A DNA stretch of 56,541 bases from a virus, in the IMG/VR virus record IMGVR_UViG_3300010354_000110, positions 1-56,541 of that record. The stretch is one strand, 5' to 3'. Numbering within the stretch: the first letter of the stretch is position 1; each line of letters starts with the position of its first letter. Below, piece after piece: positions 41,767 through 50,086 of this stretch. The notes under the pieces are model-generated. The model had not been told where the DNA came from, searched no databases, and saw nothing but the letters and a program-made list of their open reading frames with translations. Position numbers and translations under genes: made by a program.

Positions 41767-42379
41767 AGTTCCTCCTTACCCGTTCAACAACAGGCTCAGT
41801 TAGCGTTCGGTAATCAGACCAACCTCTGCAAAGACGTGCCCGAAGTGTTCCAACCTTTACACCAAGTTCGTCAGCCCACTCTGCTGTTGTTCTAGTCACA
41901 CCATTAAGTGTAAGTAGCCTATTCGAAGAAATGTTGTTAGACTGCTCTTTCCGCGTCTCCCATCTGCAATTCTCTTTGCAGTAGCCAGAGGTGCCGTCTC
42001 TTCGACCAATTGAGTGGTCCTTAGAAGGCCTGTCGCCCATATCACGGTAGAAGTTCTCAAACTTCAACCAGTCTTCACAGACAGTGATACCAGCACCACC
42101 ATACCGGCTGTAACTACCGTGCTTCGGATTAAAGCACCGGTAAAGCATACTCTGCCAACTACAATATGTCAAGGTAGAGCACATGCCGTGTTTGGTTCTG
42201 GTGTCTAGTGCAAGGCATCCGCAGGATCGTGTATGGCCTTTAAGAAGCGACACTGAGCGAACAACACACAGGGCACCGCAAGAGCAGACGCACTCCCATT
42301 TAGCCCCATAACCAGGAACCGCAGACACCACACTCAACCTGCCAAAACACATACCAGACAGGTCTTTCTTGGCACCCAT
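41759..42379 (-). CDS. HNH/AP2-like homing endonuclease family protein 6
   Basis: FGRLSVV, WECVCSCG...SCGC, GGAGITVCEDWLKFENFYRDMG, SIGRRDGTSGY (the usual DRID is GRRD), ENCRWET and a C-terminal helix. The DRID position is altered, so activity could be changed. Inserted between the thioredoxin-like and papain-like genes, overlapping the latter by 8 nt. No heptamer motif. Confidence 0.85.
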   Translation of the reverse strand: MGAKKDLSGMCFGRLSVVSAVPGYGAKWECVCSCGALCVVRSVSLLKGHTRSCGCLALDTRTKHGMCSTLTYCSWQSMLYRCFNPKHGSYSRYGGAGITVCEDWLKFENFYRDMGDRPSKDHSIGRRDGTSGYCKENCRWETRKEQSNNISSNRLLTLNGVTRTTAEWADELGVKVGTLRARLCRGWSDYRTLTEPVVERVRRNCV

Positions 42380-42380
42380 A

Positions 42381-43346
42381 CTAACCCCCTGTATGTTTCT
42401 TGACCACAGAAATCAAAGCCTCTGTGGTTAACGGGAGTGGCTGAGCCTTAATGAATTTCATAGATGCTTTCTCATACAGGAGCAGAGATGGAATCTCTGT
42501 ACCTGCACCGTCCGCCTTAACCTTCTTAGCCAGGTCAGTATCATCTAAAGCATTCACGAAACGCCACTCACTGCCGTCGCTCTTAAAGCTATCCCATACA
42601 TCCGTAGCAGTCAGGATAGATGCAGCAGATGCTGAGATATTCTTGTCATACAGGACGAACAGGGATACAGGACCTTTGACCGGTGCCGGTTTGTTATCAT
42701 CAACAACCGGAGGCGGCTGTGGTCCTTGGTTACAAGTGATTCGCAGAGTAACCTGCTTCTGCTGTTCAAAGTCAGTCAGTGCGAAGTCAATCCACTGACC
42801 GTCTTCAAGGTAACCAAAATACTCTGTACCATCTGTACTAGCCAGGAGATGCACAGGACCATTCTTTGATGCCTGCCAAGCTACCTTGCCCTTGGCGTTC
42901 TTAGGACTTACCCGAAACATCTGCCCTGCTTCTACTGACCCAGTAATGGGCTTACCCTGCTCATCAGTAACACTGATTGCAAGTTCGCCAGTACCCTTAT
43001 CTGGAGCTACAGGCACAGGTGAAACTGGCTTAGTCTCGTCTTTAACGACCACAGCAGGCGATGGCTTACTCTCATCCTTGGGCTTAGGCAGCAACTTAGG
43101 CAGTACTGTTTCAAGGGTCTTGGCAAATAGGTTAGCCATTTCCTCTTGAGTGATCGGTGCTGGCGTAGTCGATCCGTCAGGAGCAACAACATCCGGCTTG
43201 TTGATTACCGAGTTGAGGTCTTTTGCCAAGTTGGAATTGAACAACCCAACAAGAGCAACAATGACCACAACAGGCCACTTCATTGCTTGAATCTTGGTCC
43301 ACCAGTCGGCTGGACCGCTTGCAGGCTTAGGAGCCTCTTGAGTCAT
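42381..43346 (-). CDS. Membrane protein with Pro-rich linker and thioredoxin-like domain
   Basis: Start at MTQEAPKP after GAGGA. One transmembrane helix (residues about 24-40), a Pro/Lys-rich linker (about 84-135), a beta domain and a C-terminal VSLFVLYDKNISASAASIL...EIPSLLLYEK segment resembling a thioredoxin fold without CxxC. It lies with the holin-like and protease genes, so an envelope role is likely. Confidence 0.65.
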   Translation of the reverse strand: MTQEAPKPASGPADWWTKIQAMKWPVVVIVALVGLFNSNLAKDLNSVINKPDVVAPDGSTTPAPITQEEMANLFAKTLETVLPKLLPKPKDESKPSPAVVVKDETKPVSPVPVAPDKGTGELAISVTDEQGKPITGSVEAGQMFRVSPKNAKGKVAWQASKNGPVHLLASTDGTEYFGYLEDGQWIDFALTDFEQQKQVTLRITCNQGPQPPPVVDDNKPAPVKGPVSLFVLYDKNISASAASILTATDVWDSFKSDGSEWRFVNALDDTDLAKKVKADGAGTEIPSLLLYEKASMKFIKAQPLPLTTEALISVVKKHTGG

Positions 43347-43359
43347 AATGTCCTCAGGG

Positions 43360-43743
43360 TTAGATGTGGAGTTTGACGAAACTCGTGACAGCATCGTCAT
43401 CTTGTTCCAAAGATTCATCGATCACCGAATTGGCTAGTGCTTCTGCTTGGTCACGAGACAGGGACCGATCTTCACGCATGATCCGAGCTGTCATTCGACG
43501 ACGCAGACGACGTGGTTGACGTTCGTTCTGGTCAGCAACGGATGCACGAACCTGACCAGGATCAGGCTGGTCATCACCGGTAAAGCACTTAATCAGGATA
43601 GGAAGGACCAACTGTACAATTTTGAGCACTGTGACAGTATCAAGTCCAACCTTGCCATCAGCTACTGCACGAGCAGCTACCCGCTGCTCCACCGACGGCT
43701 TAACGACACTATCACTCTCGATTGAAAAGTCTTCAGTTTCCAC
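43360..43743 (-). CDS. Hypothetical protein, one hydrophobic helix, 127 aa
   Basis: Residues 37-54 (TVLKIVQLVLPILIKCF) may span a membrane; the C-terminal half is highly basic then acidic. Overlaps the holin-like gene. Function unknown; part of the membrane/lysis-type cluster. Confidence 0.65.
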   Translation of the reverse strand: METEDFSIESDSVVKPSVEQRVAARAVADGKVGLDTVTVLKIVQLVLPILIKCFTGDDQPDPGQVRASVADQNERQPRRLRRRMTARIMREDRSLSRDQAEALANSVIDESLEQDDDAVTSFVKLHI

Positions 43744-43990
43744 TTACATCTCCTTTGTTGTTAATGAACTTTCTTCGCAGGATTTCGGCCCCCATAGTTG
43801 CTGCTGCAACTACAAACACTGTCCGATCACCAAAATCCATTTGTGCTACATGCTGAAGAATAAATACTCCAGCCTGTGCTGCCAACACAGTCAGCCCCAC
43901 CCGCAACGAGCGGAGCACATCTGTGTTATTGAGTTCTCCAGCGGTAGAACCGCTAGGCGTTGAGGACATCATTTGCTTGATTGTGGTCAT
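43733..43990 (-). CDS. Holin-like small membrane protein, 85 aa
   Basis: Two hydrophobic segments (residues about 28-48 and 56-70) and a basic C-terminus, the size and plan of class II holins. It would form membrane lesions at lysis. No endolysin is adjacent except possibly the proteases, so the call is by architecture only. Confidence 0.55.
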   Translation of the reverse strand: MTTIKQMMSSTPSGSTAGELNNTDVLRSLRVGLTVLAAQAGVFILQHVAQMDFGDRTVFVVAAATMGAEILRRKFINNKGDVSGN

Positions 43991-43993
43991 TGT

Positions 43994-45784
43994 TTACCCC
44001 ACTAAGGTCTGACGCTCTGGAACGAACTTAACAGGAACCTGCTGGTTCAAAATACCCCTATTCCGGTTCTTTAAGCAGATCAGATTGTAAACATCCTTGC
44101 TGTAGTTGTCGGGATCGACCTGACTAGGCCAAACACAAGCAACAATCACATCAGCCGACTGCTCAATCATCCCTGACGTTCTTAGATCGCCCATCTGAGG
44201 TATCACTACACCACGAATTCGTGGGTCTTGTCTCCGAAGTTGGGCCAGAACAACAAGAGCAACATCGAGTTCTTTTGCCAACTGAGCTAGAACCTTGATA
44301 GACTCACTGACACGGTCAAAGTCCGAACCTTTCCCAAGGATAAGCTCGATATAATCAACTGCAATCAGTGTAGCACCTTTCTCAGCGTAGTGCCGAATCT
44401 CACGGACCACATCAGTTAGCGTCTGGTTGCCACCGCGACTGAAGTAGATTGGTGCTTTGCTTGCGATGTCTGCATCAGCGATCTCGTGAAGTTGTTTAGC
44501 AACATCTGGGTTTCTCCACTCAGTTTTTGGGATGTCTGTGAGACGCTGCAGATGGCGGACCATTATTTGTGATTCCGTCATCTCCAGACTGATGAAGGCA
44601 CATGTCGTACCCTGCTTAGCTGCAGAGTCGAGTACATGCCATGCAGTCATCGTCTTACCCTGACTAGGACGACCAGCAACAACAACCAACTCACCACGAT
44701 CAAGACCACCACCTAATGATGCATTCAATCCAGCGATACCGGTGGTAATCAATCTGTCCTCTCCACTGACCACAGATTCAATAGCTGAGTGCAGAAGTAC
44801 TCCCAATCGATCGCTGGTGACTGCGTCCTTGCGTCCCTGAGGTTTCAGATTGCCGTAAGCATAGCGAACAGTATCTGAAATCCATTGTGGTCTAGTCAGA
44901 CCCTTCTCATAAGAGTTCTGAGCACACCAGTACCGCAAAGCTGCTTCCACTTCTGGAGTGGGCACATAGTTCCGGATCATCTCAGTGCATAGAGCAAAGC
45001 AGATGTCTGATCGACTTCTCTGACCTGACATCCCCGACACATCACCCATCCACCGCTTCAGCAGTAGCTCACCTTCAGGTGCCTCCATGAGAGCAAGCAC
45101 ACGAGCAGGCATCCCTGTCGTCTCATAGGCTCCTACATCACCCATAGAGCGTTCAGACTGCTCGGCTGTATCCCACCAACACTTAGCTTCCAGTTGAGCC
45201 TTGGTGACCTTCTGGATGCCTTTCATGAAGGCAATAGGCTCTGCTTCAGTCAAGTCTGGATTCAAGAACACAGACTTGCCAGCCAAAGGATAACGAATCA
45301 AGTTACCCAAGGGCTTCTCTGTGGTCAACTTCGCCTGACGGGGATAGATTTCAATGGCTTCAAGTTCAAAGTCATTGACTGCCCCTGTTGCAAAGATGCG
45401 GGCTTCCGTGCCATCAATCGGTTCATCGAAGAAGACCCAGACATGCACTCCAGTACCTGACCAGGATCGTTCAAGATAAGAAGGAAAGCCAGACTCTAGC
45501 AAGAACTGCTGAAACTTCTGGCCTTCCTGGATCGCCTCGGGTCTGTTCGACCCGTGGTTGTCAACATCGATCGCTATGCAATTGACCTTGGACTGTTCGG
45601 TCAACAAATAGAAGCCACAGCAGTTCCCATTTGTGTGCCTTTCGATGAACTTGTCAACAGGTACAGGACCATTGAGTTTAAGAGGTCTGAATGTCTGGCC
45701 TGCTGGCTGGTATGCAATATGGTTGTGACGGCCACGAAAGGTACTCAGAAGTAGTTCTGCAACTTCAACCGTCAACATCAGCAT
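43994..45784 (-). CDS. Primase-helicase fusion (AEP-like primase plus DnaB-like helicase)
   Basis: The N-terminus carries an archaeo-eukaryotic-primase-like metal motif AIDVDNHG (71-78) and SGTGVHVWVFF (109-119). The C-terminal RecA-like helicase has Walker A GRPSQGKT (371-378), Walker B ATLIAVDYIEL and the QADRxxD-like end region (GMIEQSADVIVA). It would prime and unwind at the fork with the polymerase. The N-terminal AEP type rather than TOPRIM is unusual beside a DnaB helicase. Confidence 0.85.
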   Translation of the reverse strand: MLMLTVEVAELLLSTFRGRHNHIAYQPAGQTFRPLKLNGPVPVDKFIERHTNGNCCGFYLLTEQSKVNCIAIDVDNHGSNRPEAIQEGQKFQQFLLESGFPSYLERSWSGTGVHVWVFFDEPIDGTEARIFATGAVNDFELEAIEIYPRQAKLTTEKPLGNLIRYPLAGKSVFLNPDLTEAEPIAFMKGIQKVTKAQLEAKCWWDTAEQSERSMGDVGAYETTGMPARVLALMEAPEGELLLKRWMGDVSGMSGQRSRSDICFALCTEMIRNYVPTPEVEAALRYWCAQNSYEKGLTRPQWISDTVRYAYGNLKPQGRKDAVTSDRLGVLLHSAIESVVSGEDRLITTGIAGLNASLGGGLDRGELVVVAGRPSQGKTMTAWHVLDSAAKQGTTCAFISLEMTESQIMVRHLQRLTDIPKTEWRNPDVAKQLHEIADADIASKAPIYFSRGGNQTLTDVVREIRHYAEKGATLIAVDYIELILGKGSDFDRVSESIKVLAQLAKELDVALVVLAQLRRQDPRIRGVVIPQMGDLRTSGMIEQSADVIVACVWPSQVDPDNYSKDVYNLICLKNRNRGILNQQVPVKFVPERQTLVG

Positions 45785-45995
45785 CCTCTTTGTACTTATC
45801 CATCACATCAAGAGACTTCTTACCCTCAGACGCAAGTGTGGTCTTCAGGTACTTCACTATTCGCTTTACCAGAGCATCATCACTCTCCCCGCACTGCACA
45901 TCTAGGCAGACAATAAAGTCCCTGAAATGCAGTCCGATAGAGTGGTGATTAGTCGTAGCGTTTAGTTTCGTTTTGTCATTGTAGTCTTTTGGCAT
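45765..45995 (-). CDS. Hypothetical protein, 76 aa
   Basis: Overlaps the primase start and follows the nucleotidyltransferase. HSIGLHFRDFIVCLDVQCGES and a helical C-terminus. No family. Confidence 0.65.
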   Translation of the reverse strand: MPKDYNDKTKLNATTNHHSIGLHFRDFIVCLDVQCGESDDALVKRIVKYLKTTLASEGKKSLDVMDKYKEDADVDG

Positions 45996-46294
45996 TACTG
46001 CACTCCTGTGTAGTCAGCAGCACAGAAACCAGCAGACTGGAAAGCTGCCACAGCTTCTTCTCGACCAACATCGTAACCACGACTAAGCAGGTCATCATTA
46101 ACCCGCTTCCACTCAGCAAACCTGTCTGGAGACAGCAATATCAGATTCAGCTTACCAAAGCGACAGGACTTATCGGACTCGCTGTGGTCCCACAGGGTAT
46201 CTTCATCGATCCCATCAAGGCAGACAACAAGGTCAATATCAGAGTTCTTATGAGGAACTCCGTAGGCATAGCTGCCGGTGATGAATGCGTTCAT
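45995..46294 (-). CDS. Minimal nucleotidyltransferase (Pol beta-like)
   Basis: GSYAYGVPHKNSDIDLVV with catalytic D19 and D21 is the nucleotidyltransferase core, as in MNT toxin-antitoxin partners or tRNA-processing enzymes. AGGAGC before ATG. It lies directly beside two tRNA-like genes (46323-46536), so a role in tRNA modification is possible but unproven. Confidence 0.82.
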   Translation of the reverse strand: MNAFITGSYAYGVPHKNSDIDLVVCLDGIDEDTLWDHSESDKSCRFGKLNLILLSPDRFAEWKRVNDDLLSRGYDVGREEAVAAFQSAGFCAADYTGVQ

Positions 46295-46322
46295 GCTGCT
46301 CCTATAGGTTAGAACTCACAGG

Positions 46323-46431
46323 CCCCTCAGGCTGGATTTGAACCAACAAGTTACTCTCAGATTATTGACCGGTCTGATCTGATTTCACGGCAGTTTGTAT
46401 CCTGCTGCGTTTACCGTTTCGCCACTGGGGG
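46323..46431 (-). tRNA. Oversized tRNA-like gene, anticodon unclear (T1)
   Basis: 109 nt. 5' CCCCCAG and 3' CTGAGGG pair at six of seven positions; D arm GCG/CGC; canonical T arm GTTGG-TTCAAAT-CCAGC; variable arm closed by TCAGAT/ATCTGA. The anticodon arm is odd: GCAG-GATACAAA-CTGC gives a 4-bp stem and 8-nt loop. Type II tRNAs (Leu, Ser) are the nearest relatives but are 85-90 nt. Confidence 0.5.
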
Positions 46432-46439
46432 AGGCACGT

Positions 46440-46536
46440 CCAACGTGGCCGGAATTGCACCGACTAACAGGCCCCAAGTTGCATTTACTAACCCTGGTAT
46501 GCACACCCATGTGTCACTGTCCACACCGCACGTTGG
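46440..46536 (-). tRNA. Oversized tRNA-like gene (T2), related to T3
   Basis: 97 nt bounded by perfect CCAACGTG/CACGTTGG (8 bp). D-like arm GTGTG-GACAGTGA-CACAT, T-like arm with loop TGCAATT. 5' sequence matches T3 (GTGCGGYGTGGACRGTGACAC). The anticodon region does not fold into a 5-bp/7-nt arm. An 8-bp acceptor plus long arm recalls tRNA-Sec or allo-tRNAs, but that is speculative. Confidence 0.4.
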
Positions 46537-46609
46537 AAGATAAGAACGGGCAGGGCCTATCATTGAACACAAAGGACCAATGAGGAAGGGGTCACTGCCC
46601 TAGACCAAC

Positions 46610-46804
46610 CTAGTCCCGCCAATCGCCGCGGGGATCGAGTTGACCTTCTGTGCCAAAGAAGTCCTCTCCCAGCAAAGAATCCAACGCGACCTGCATGACT
46701 TCTGCCGCTTCTTTTTTCTGAGCATACTCAATAGTATCGAGATAGTCAGCAAACTTACGCAGAACCTTGACAACATTTCGACCAGTGCATTTAGGCTGGG
46801 ACAT
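46610..46804 (-). CDS. Hypothetical protein, 64 aa
   Basis: Start at MSQPKCTGRNVVKVL. Helical. Upstream of its start is a run of AAAG units (46823-46838, read on the plus strand). Function unknown. Confidence 0.6.
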   Translation of the reverse strand: MSQPKCTGRNVVKVLRKFADYLDTIEYAQKKEAAEVMQVALDSLLGEDFFGTEGQLDPRGDWRD

Positions 46805-46928
46805 ACTAGACCTACGATAGAACAAAGAAAGAAAGAAACCGACACGGCACGTCGTGAGCGTGCGGATGCTTGGCAACACCCAGACCACATCTGTCTCGTG
46901 TCAGTCTGTCCCGAAGGACAGTACCGCC

Positions 46929-47408
46929 TTAGAAGTCCGCGACTGGCTCAGGAGCAGGAGCAGTCGCCTTGGGCTTCAGGCCAAACATAGCCCGCAACTT
47001 GAGTTTGTCAGTCTCAGTTGCAGGTTTCGCAATTGGATTGCGATTGCTGCGGGGAGTGGAGATATTGAAGCGATCAAACTCCTCTCCCTTGTCATTAGTA
47101 CTGACTCCGCAGTAAACCGGAACAACCTTACCAATCAGTGTCCCGGTCTCAACTGCAGTCAGCCAGTCGTCTGAATCGAGGACAGCAAGCTGATCCACGA
47201 CCACACCGGCTTCAAGAGACTTCTGAGACAGACTCATGAAGATGTCTACCACAGAACTACCGTCAACGGTGATCTTGACACCTTGTGGGTCGGTACGCTC
47301 CAGAAGCTGTACACTCAGGTTCAAACACGGATTGTCATTCTTCGTGTTACCCAAGTCAGCAGCCAAGATACGTGCAGTATATGCACCATTTTGATACTTA
47401 CGAGCCAT
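46929..47408 (-). CDS. Probable single-strand DNA-binding-type protein, 159 aa
   Basis: MARKYQNGAYTARILAADLGNTKNDNPCLNLSVQLLE has the OB-fold strand pattern of phage ssDNA-binding proteins (DUF669/2815 types), with an acidic C-terminus (EPVADF) as in SSB. It lies directly downstream of the Sak4-like ATPase and Cas4-like nuclease, fitting a recombination module. Confidence 0.6.
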   Translation of the reverse strand: MARKYQNGAYTARILAADLGNTKNDNPCLNLSVQLLERTDPQGVKITVDGSSVVDIFMSLSQKSLEAGVVVDQLAVLDSDDWLTAVETGTLIGKVVPVYCGVSTNDKGEEFDRFNISTPRSNRNPIAKPATETDKLKLRAMFGLKPKATAPAPEPVADF

Positions 47409-48283
47409 TACTTCGATTCTCCCTTGGAAGTGTTAGAAGCCTTTGCTTGAGCCACAGCGGCTGAGAAGAAAGCGAATGCTTCTTTAGCGGACTTACCCAT
47501 TGAGATGGGTTCTGGGGGCAGTCCCCAGCGATTCTTTGCGGTTGCATTTGGTGACGGGTGGAAAACAATCTCTCGAATGTCTTCACTGAGTGCTCGGTTG
47601 CCCTTATCGGACTTCACCACAACAGGACGCTGTCGCATCCAACCGATACACCCAACATCACGATGCAGAACCTTGAGCAACTCTGTGTGAAGATCAAGAT
47701 CGATTCGATGGAACTCTTCACCGATTTCACCAGCAGGGTTCTTGTCCTTAACGAGTGCTGAATGTCCAAGCAGAATTACCCGCATAGGCTTCCCATCACA
47801 CCCGTTACGCTCAAGAATCTTGCGTACATCCGTGAGCCACTCAGAGAACTGGGATACGCAGGAGCGAAATCCCTGACCATTGTAACCCATGAACTTACGT
47901 TCTGCTGCCTCTTTTGTGCTGTTGTCAGACTTTGCCGACTGTTCAATGCACATCTCGGCTAAATTCAACTGAAACCCACCAAGGTTCTCGAACACAACTG
48001 TCTGACAGTCCACGGGAGTATCAGGGTTAGCCAGTGCCTTAGTCACTTCCCGAAGGTCTGCCCATGTGGTCGTCTCGATAGGAGCGATATCACTGACAAC
48101 CGTACCAGCACGGACTAGATCAGCATAACCACCGTCACGACCATCAGTCACGAACAATGGCTTAGGAAACTGAGAAGCGAAGGATGTCTTCCCATTCCCT
48201 GGCGAGCCGTAGACGACTAGAAGTTCCTTTTGGTCTGGGTTGACTGCCTTCCGCAAGCGGTCCAGAATACTTGCTGCTGCCAT
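47408..48283 (-). CDS. Sak4-like RecA-fold recombination ATPase
   Basis: Walker A YGSPGNGKTS (25-34), Walker B-like TVVFENLGG, and a GHSALVKDKN segment. Phage Sak4 proteins anneal or pair single strands with an SSB. Upstream exonuclease and downstream SSB-like gene complete the set. Its own promoter and hairpin leader are at 48310-48399. Confidence 0.82.
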   Translation of the reverse strand: MAAASILDRLRKAVNPDQKELLVVYGSPGNGKTSFASQFPKPLFVTDGRDGGYADLVRAGTVVSDIAPIETTTWADLREVTKALANPDTPVDCQTVVFENLGGFQLNLAEMCIEQSAKSDNSTKEAAERKFMGYNGQGFRSCVSQFSEWLTDVRKILERNGCDGKPMRVILLGHSALVKDKNPAGEIGEEFHRIDLDLHTELLKVLHRDVGCIGWMRQRPVVVKSDKGNRALSEDIREIVFHPSPNATAKNRWGLPPEPISMGKSAKEAFAFFSAAVAQAKASNTSKGESK

Positions 48284-48309
48284 TGATGCTCCTGATTAGA
48301 GGGTTAAGG

Positions 48310-48346
48310 AAAACCGGGATGCCAGTCACCACTCTGGACATCCCGG
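48310..48346 (-). terminator. Hairpin plus U-run downstream of a promoter
   Basis: On the minus strand CCGGGATG and CATCCCGG (48346-48314) form an 8-bp stem with an inner TCCAG/CTGG pair, followed by TTTTCC. Either a terminator for the nuclease transcript or an attenuator/5' hairpin of the Sak4 mRNA, as at 10117. Confidence 0.7.
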
Positions 48347-48369
48347 ACAGTCTCACAACTGTGAGGCAA

Positions 48370-48399
48370 ATGGTAGCATAACCACTTGCCATTTGTCAA
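48370..48399 (-). promoter_or_regulatory. Sigma70-type promoter for the Sak4-like gene
   Basis: TTGACA (48399-48394), 18-nt spacer, TACCAT (48375-48370), followed by TTGCC, the same trailing bases as at 10115. Confidence 0.75.
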
Positions 48400-49445
48400 G
48401 TCTCGGTCTTCTGAGGCTTTTCCAAGGGCAGGACAATTGGATCAACCAATCTGTCCGCTAGAAGAATCTCACGACCGGCGTGACACAGTGTACCAAGGTT
48501 CTGAGCCTTTGTCTTAACCTTGACCACAGGTTCAATCGGCTGTTCGCCGTAGCGATACAACCACTTCTGCCTGCAAAACTGAAAGATAGCCTCTTGACTC
48601 GGTGTTACCCCAAGTTCTGGCTTACCATCAGCCACTAACTGTCGCGGTTTGTACAATGTCGCAGCATTGCACTGATCGCTGCACAGCGGGTGGAATTCGC
48701 ACAAAGACCCGTAGTGGAGGCAGGCCCGAAGGTTCCTGTACGAACTAGAAGGATCACCTCCTCTCAAACGAGTTTGTTCCATCTGCGACTGCACCCAATG
48801 GGTTTTGTAGACGAACTCCAACAGTTGCTTTTCATTTCGACGGAAAAACCTCCTCTGAAAGCGATCTGGGTACTGTTCGTACCACGACATCAATCGCCGC
48901 CCATACAGCACAGGCGACTCTTTTTCATCACTAGGCACTTCCCTAGAAACCGGCCAGCCTGCGTACGTACCGAGGTCGTTAATCTCAGTCATAGCAGCCT
49001 TGGTCAGTTTCTTTGGCTCAATTCCAGGCTTCTGGACCACATCCCACTCCAGCCCCGCATCACTAAATCCAGCGGCATATAGCACGAACTGGTATTGTGT
49101 GAGTTGCGGATTGGTCAGTAGTTCTGTCCAGTAGTCATTACTGACGTACCCGGCAGTCTTCATGTCTGTTGCATGAATCTCTCCATTACGTTCAATAATG
49201 GAGTCAATGATTCCACCAATGTATCTCGGCTGCTGTGGTCGCAGGTCTTCTGGTAGATCATCAGGTACAGGCAGTTCAATGCAGAAAGGCACTTCTATCC
49301 CGCGAACCTTTATGTCTGCATCCTCACGCTCATACTTCATCCAGTAGCCGTACATGATAGCACGAGCAGTTTCTACGTCCCAATGATCGGCTCCTTCGTC
49401 TGCCTGCTTGTCATAGAAGTCATTCAGTTTTGCGATGAGATTAAT
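48396..49445 (-). CDS. Cas4-like PD-(D/E)XK nuclease, apparently circularly permuted, ATT start
   Basis: 349 aa. RecB-type nuclease motifs: GGIIDSI (D81), HATDMKT (D94, K96), TQYQFVLY (Q117), Cys cluster CLHYGSLCEFHPLC (242-255). Residues 285-335 (AIFQFCRQKWLYRYG...TLCHAGREILLADRL) are the part usually at the N-terminus of this family. The frame has no ATG/GTG/TTG before ATG 31 codons in, while AGGAGG lies 7 nt before ATT at 49445. An upstream endonuclease stops one base before ATT. Confidence 0.8.
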   Translation of the reverse strand: MNLIAKLNDFYDKQADEGADHWDVETARAIMYGYWMKYEREDADIKVRGIEVPFCIELPVPDDLPEDLRPQQPRYIGGIIDSIIERNGEIHATDMKTAGYVSNDYWTELLTNPQLTQYQFVLYAAGFSDAGLEWDVVQKPGIEPKKLTKAAMTEINDLGTYAGWPVSREVPSDEKESPVLYGRRLMSWYEQYPDRFQRRFFRRNEKQLLEFVYKTHWVQSQMEQTRLRGGDPSSSYRNLRACLHYGSLCEFHPLCSDQCNAATLYKPRQLVADGKPELGVTPSQEAIFQFCRQKWLYRYGEQPIEPVVKVKTKAQNLGTLCHAGREILLADRLVDPIVLPLEKPQKTET

Positions 49446-49446
49446 T

Positions 49447-50073
49447 CTAACGCCTCCTAACTGATGTAGTTAGTGTATCAGGAATCGACCACCCAAGACT
49501 CAACCGCCGTCGTATCACACTCACGCTTATGCCTAGTAGCCTAGACCACTGTGTTATGGTCCTTGTCTCGCCGTTGAAAGATAGGAGCTTGCTAGACCGT
49601 TTGTTGTTCTCTTGCTCATCTTTAGTAGCCCAACGACAGTTATCTTTGCAGTAGTTGCCATTATTATCGATACGGTCGAGACTGTGCTTCTCTGATGGCC
49701 TGTCTCCCATATCTGCGTAGAACTGTTCAAAGGATGACCACTCAGGGCAGACTGTGATGCCACGACCGCCATAGTTCTTGTAGCACTCAAGCGACTCGGC
49801 TCCGCACCTACGACGCATAGCATGCCACGCATCATATTCCGGAGTTCCACGCTTCCCGTGTTTTGTCGTAGCCAGTTTTGCTCGCTCTATCCGCATACAA
49901 CCGCATGATTGTGTATGATTGGTCTTAAGACTTGTACCAAAAGCCGTTGTACACCCACCACAATTACACACGCACTCCCATCTGGTGCTTCCGCAACGAC
50001 TATTCTCAACCCGCCTAACAACAGTCAGTCTCCCAAATACCTGTCCAGTCAGGTCCAGTGCTTTCCTACCCAT
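49447..50073 (-). CDS. HNH/AP2-like homing endonuclease family protein 7
   Basis: FGRLTVV, WECVCNCGGC...SCGC, YGGRGITVCPEWSSFEQFYADMGDRPS, DRIDNNGNY, DNCRWAT and a C-terminal helical repeat. It stops one base before the nuclease start and provides that gene's AGGAGG. No heptamer motif. Confidence 0.85.
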   Translation of the reverse strand: MGRKALDLTGQVFGRLTVVRRVENSRCGSTRWECVCNCGGCTTAFGTSLKTNHTQSCGCMRIERAKLATTKHGKRGTPEYDAWHAMRRRCGAESLECYKNYGGRGITVCPEWSSFEQFYADMGDRPSEKHSLDRIDNNGNYCKDNCRWATKDEQENNKRSSKLLSFNGETRTITQWSRLLGISVSVIRRRLSLGWSIPDTLTTSVRRR

Positions 50074-50086
50074 CTCAACCCCCTAA

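Noticed and set aside
42381-43346. Thioredoxin-like domain as an active oxidoreductase
   Set aside because: The CxxC active site is missing.
46906-46921. CTGTCC-TTCG-GGACAG hairpin as a terminator
   Set aside because: It has a UUCG-type loop on the minus strand, but no U-run follows.
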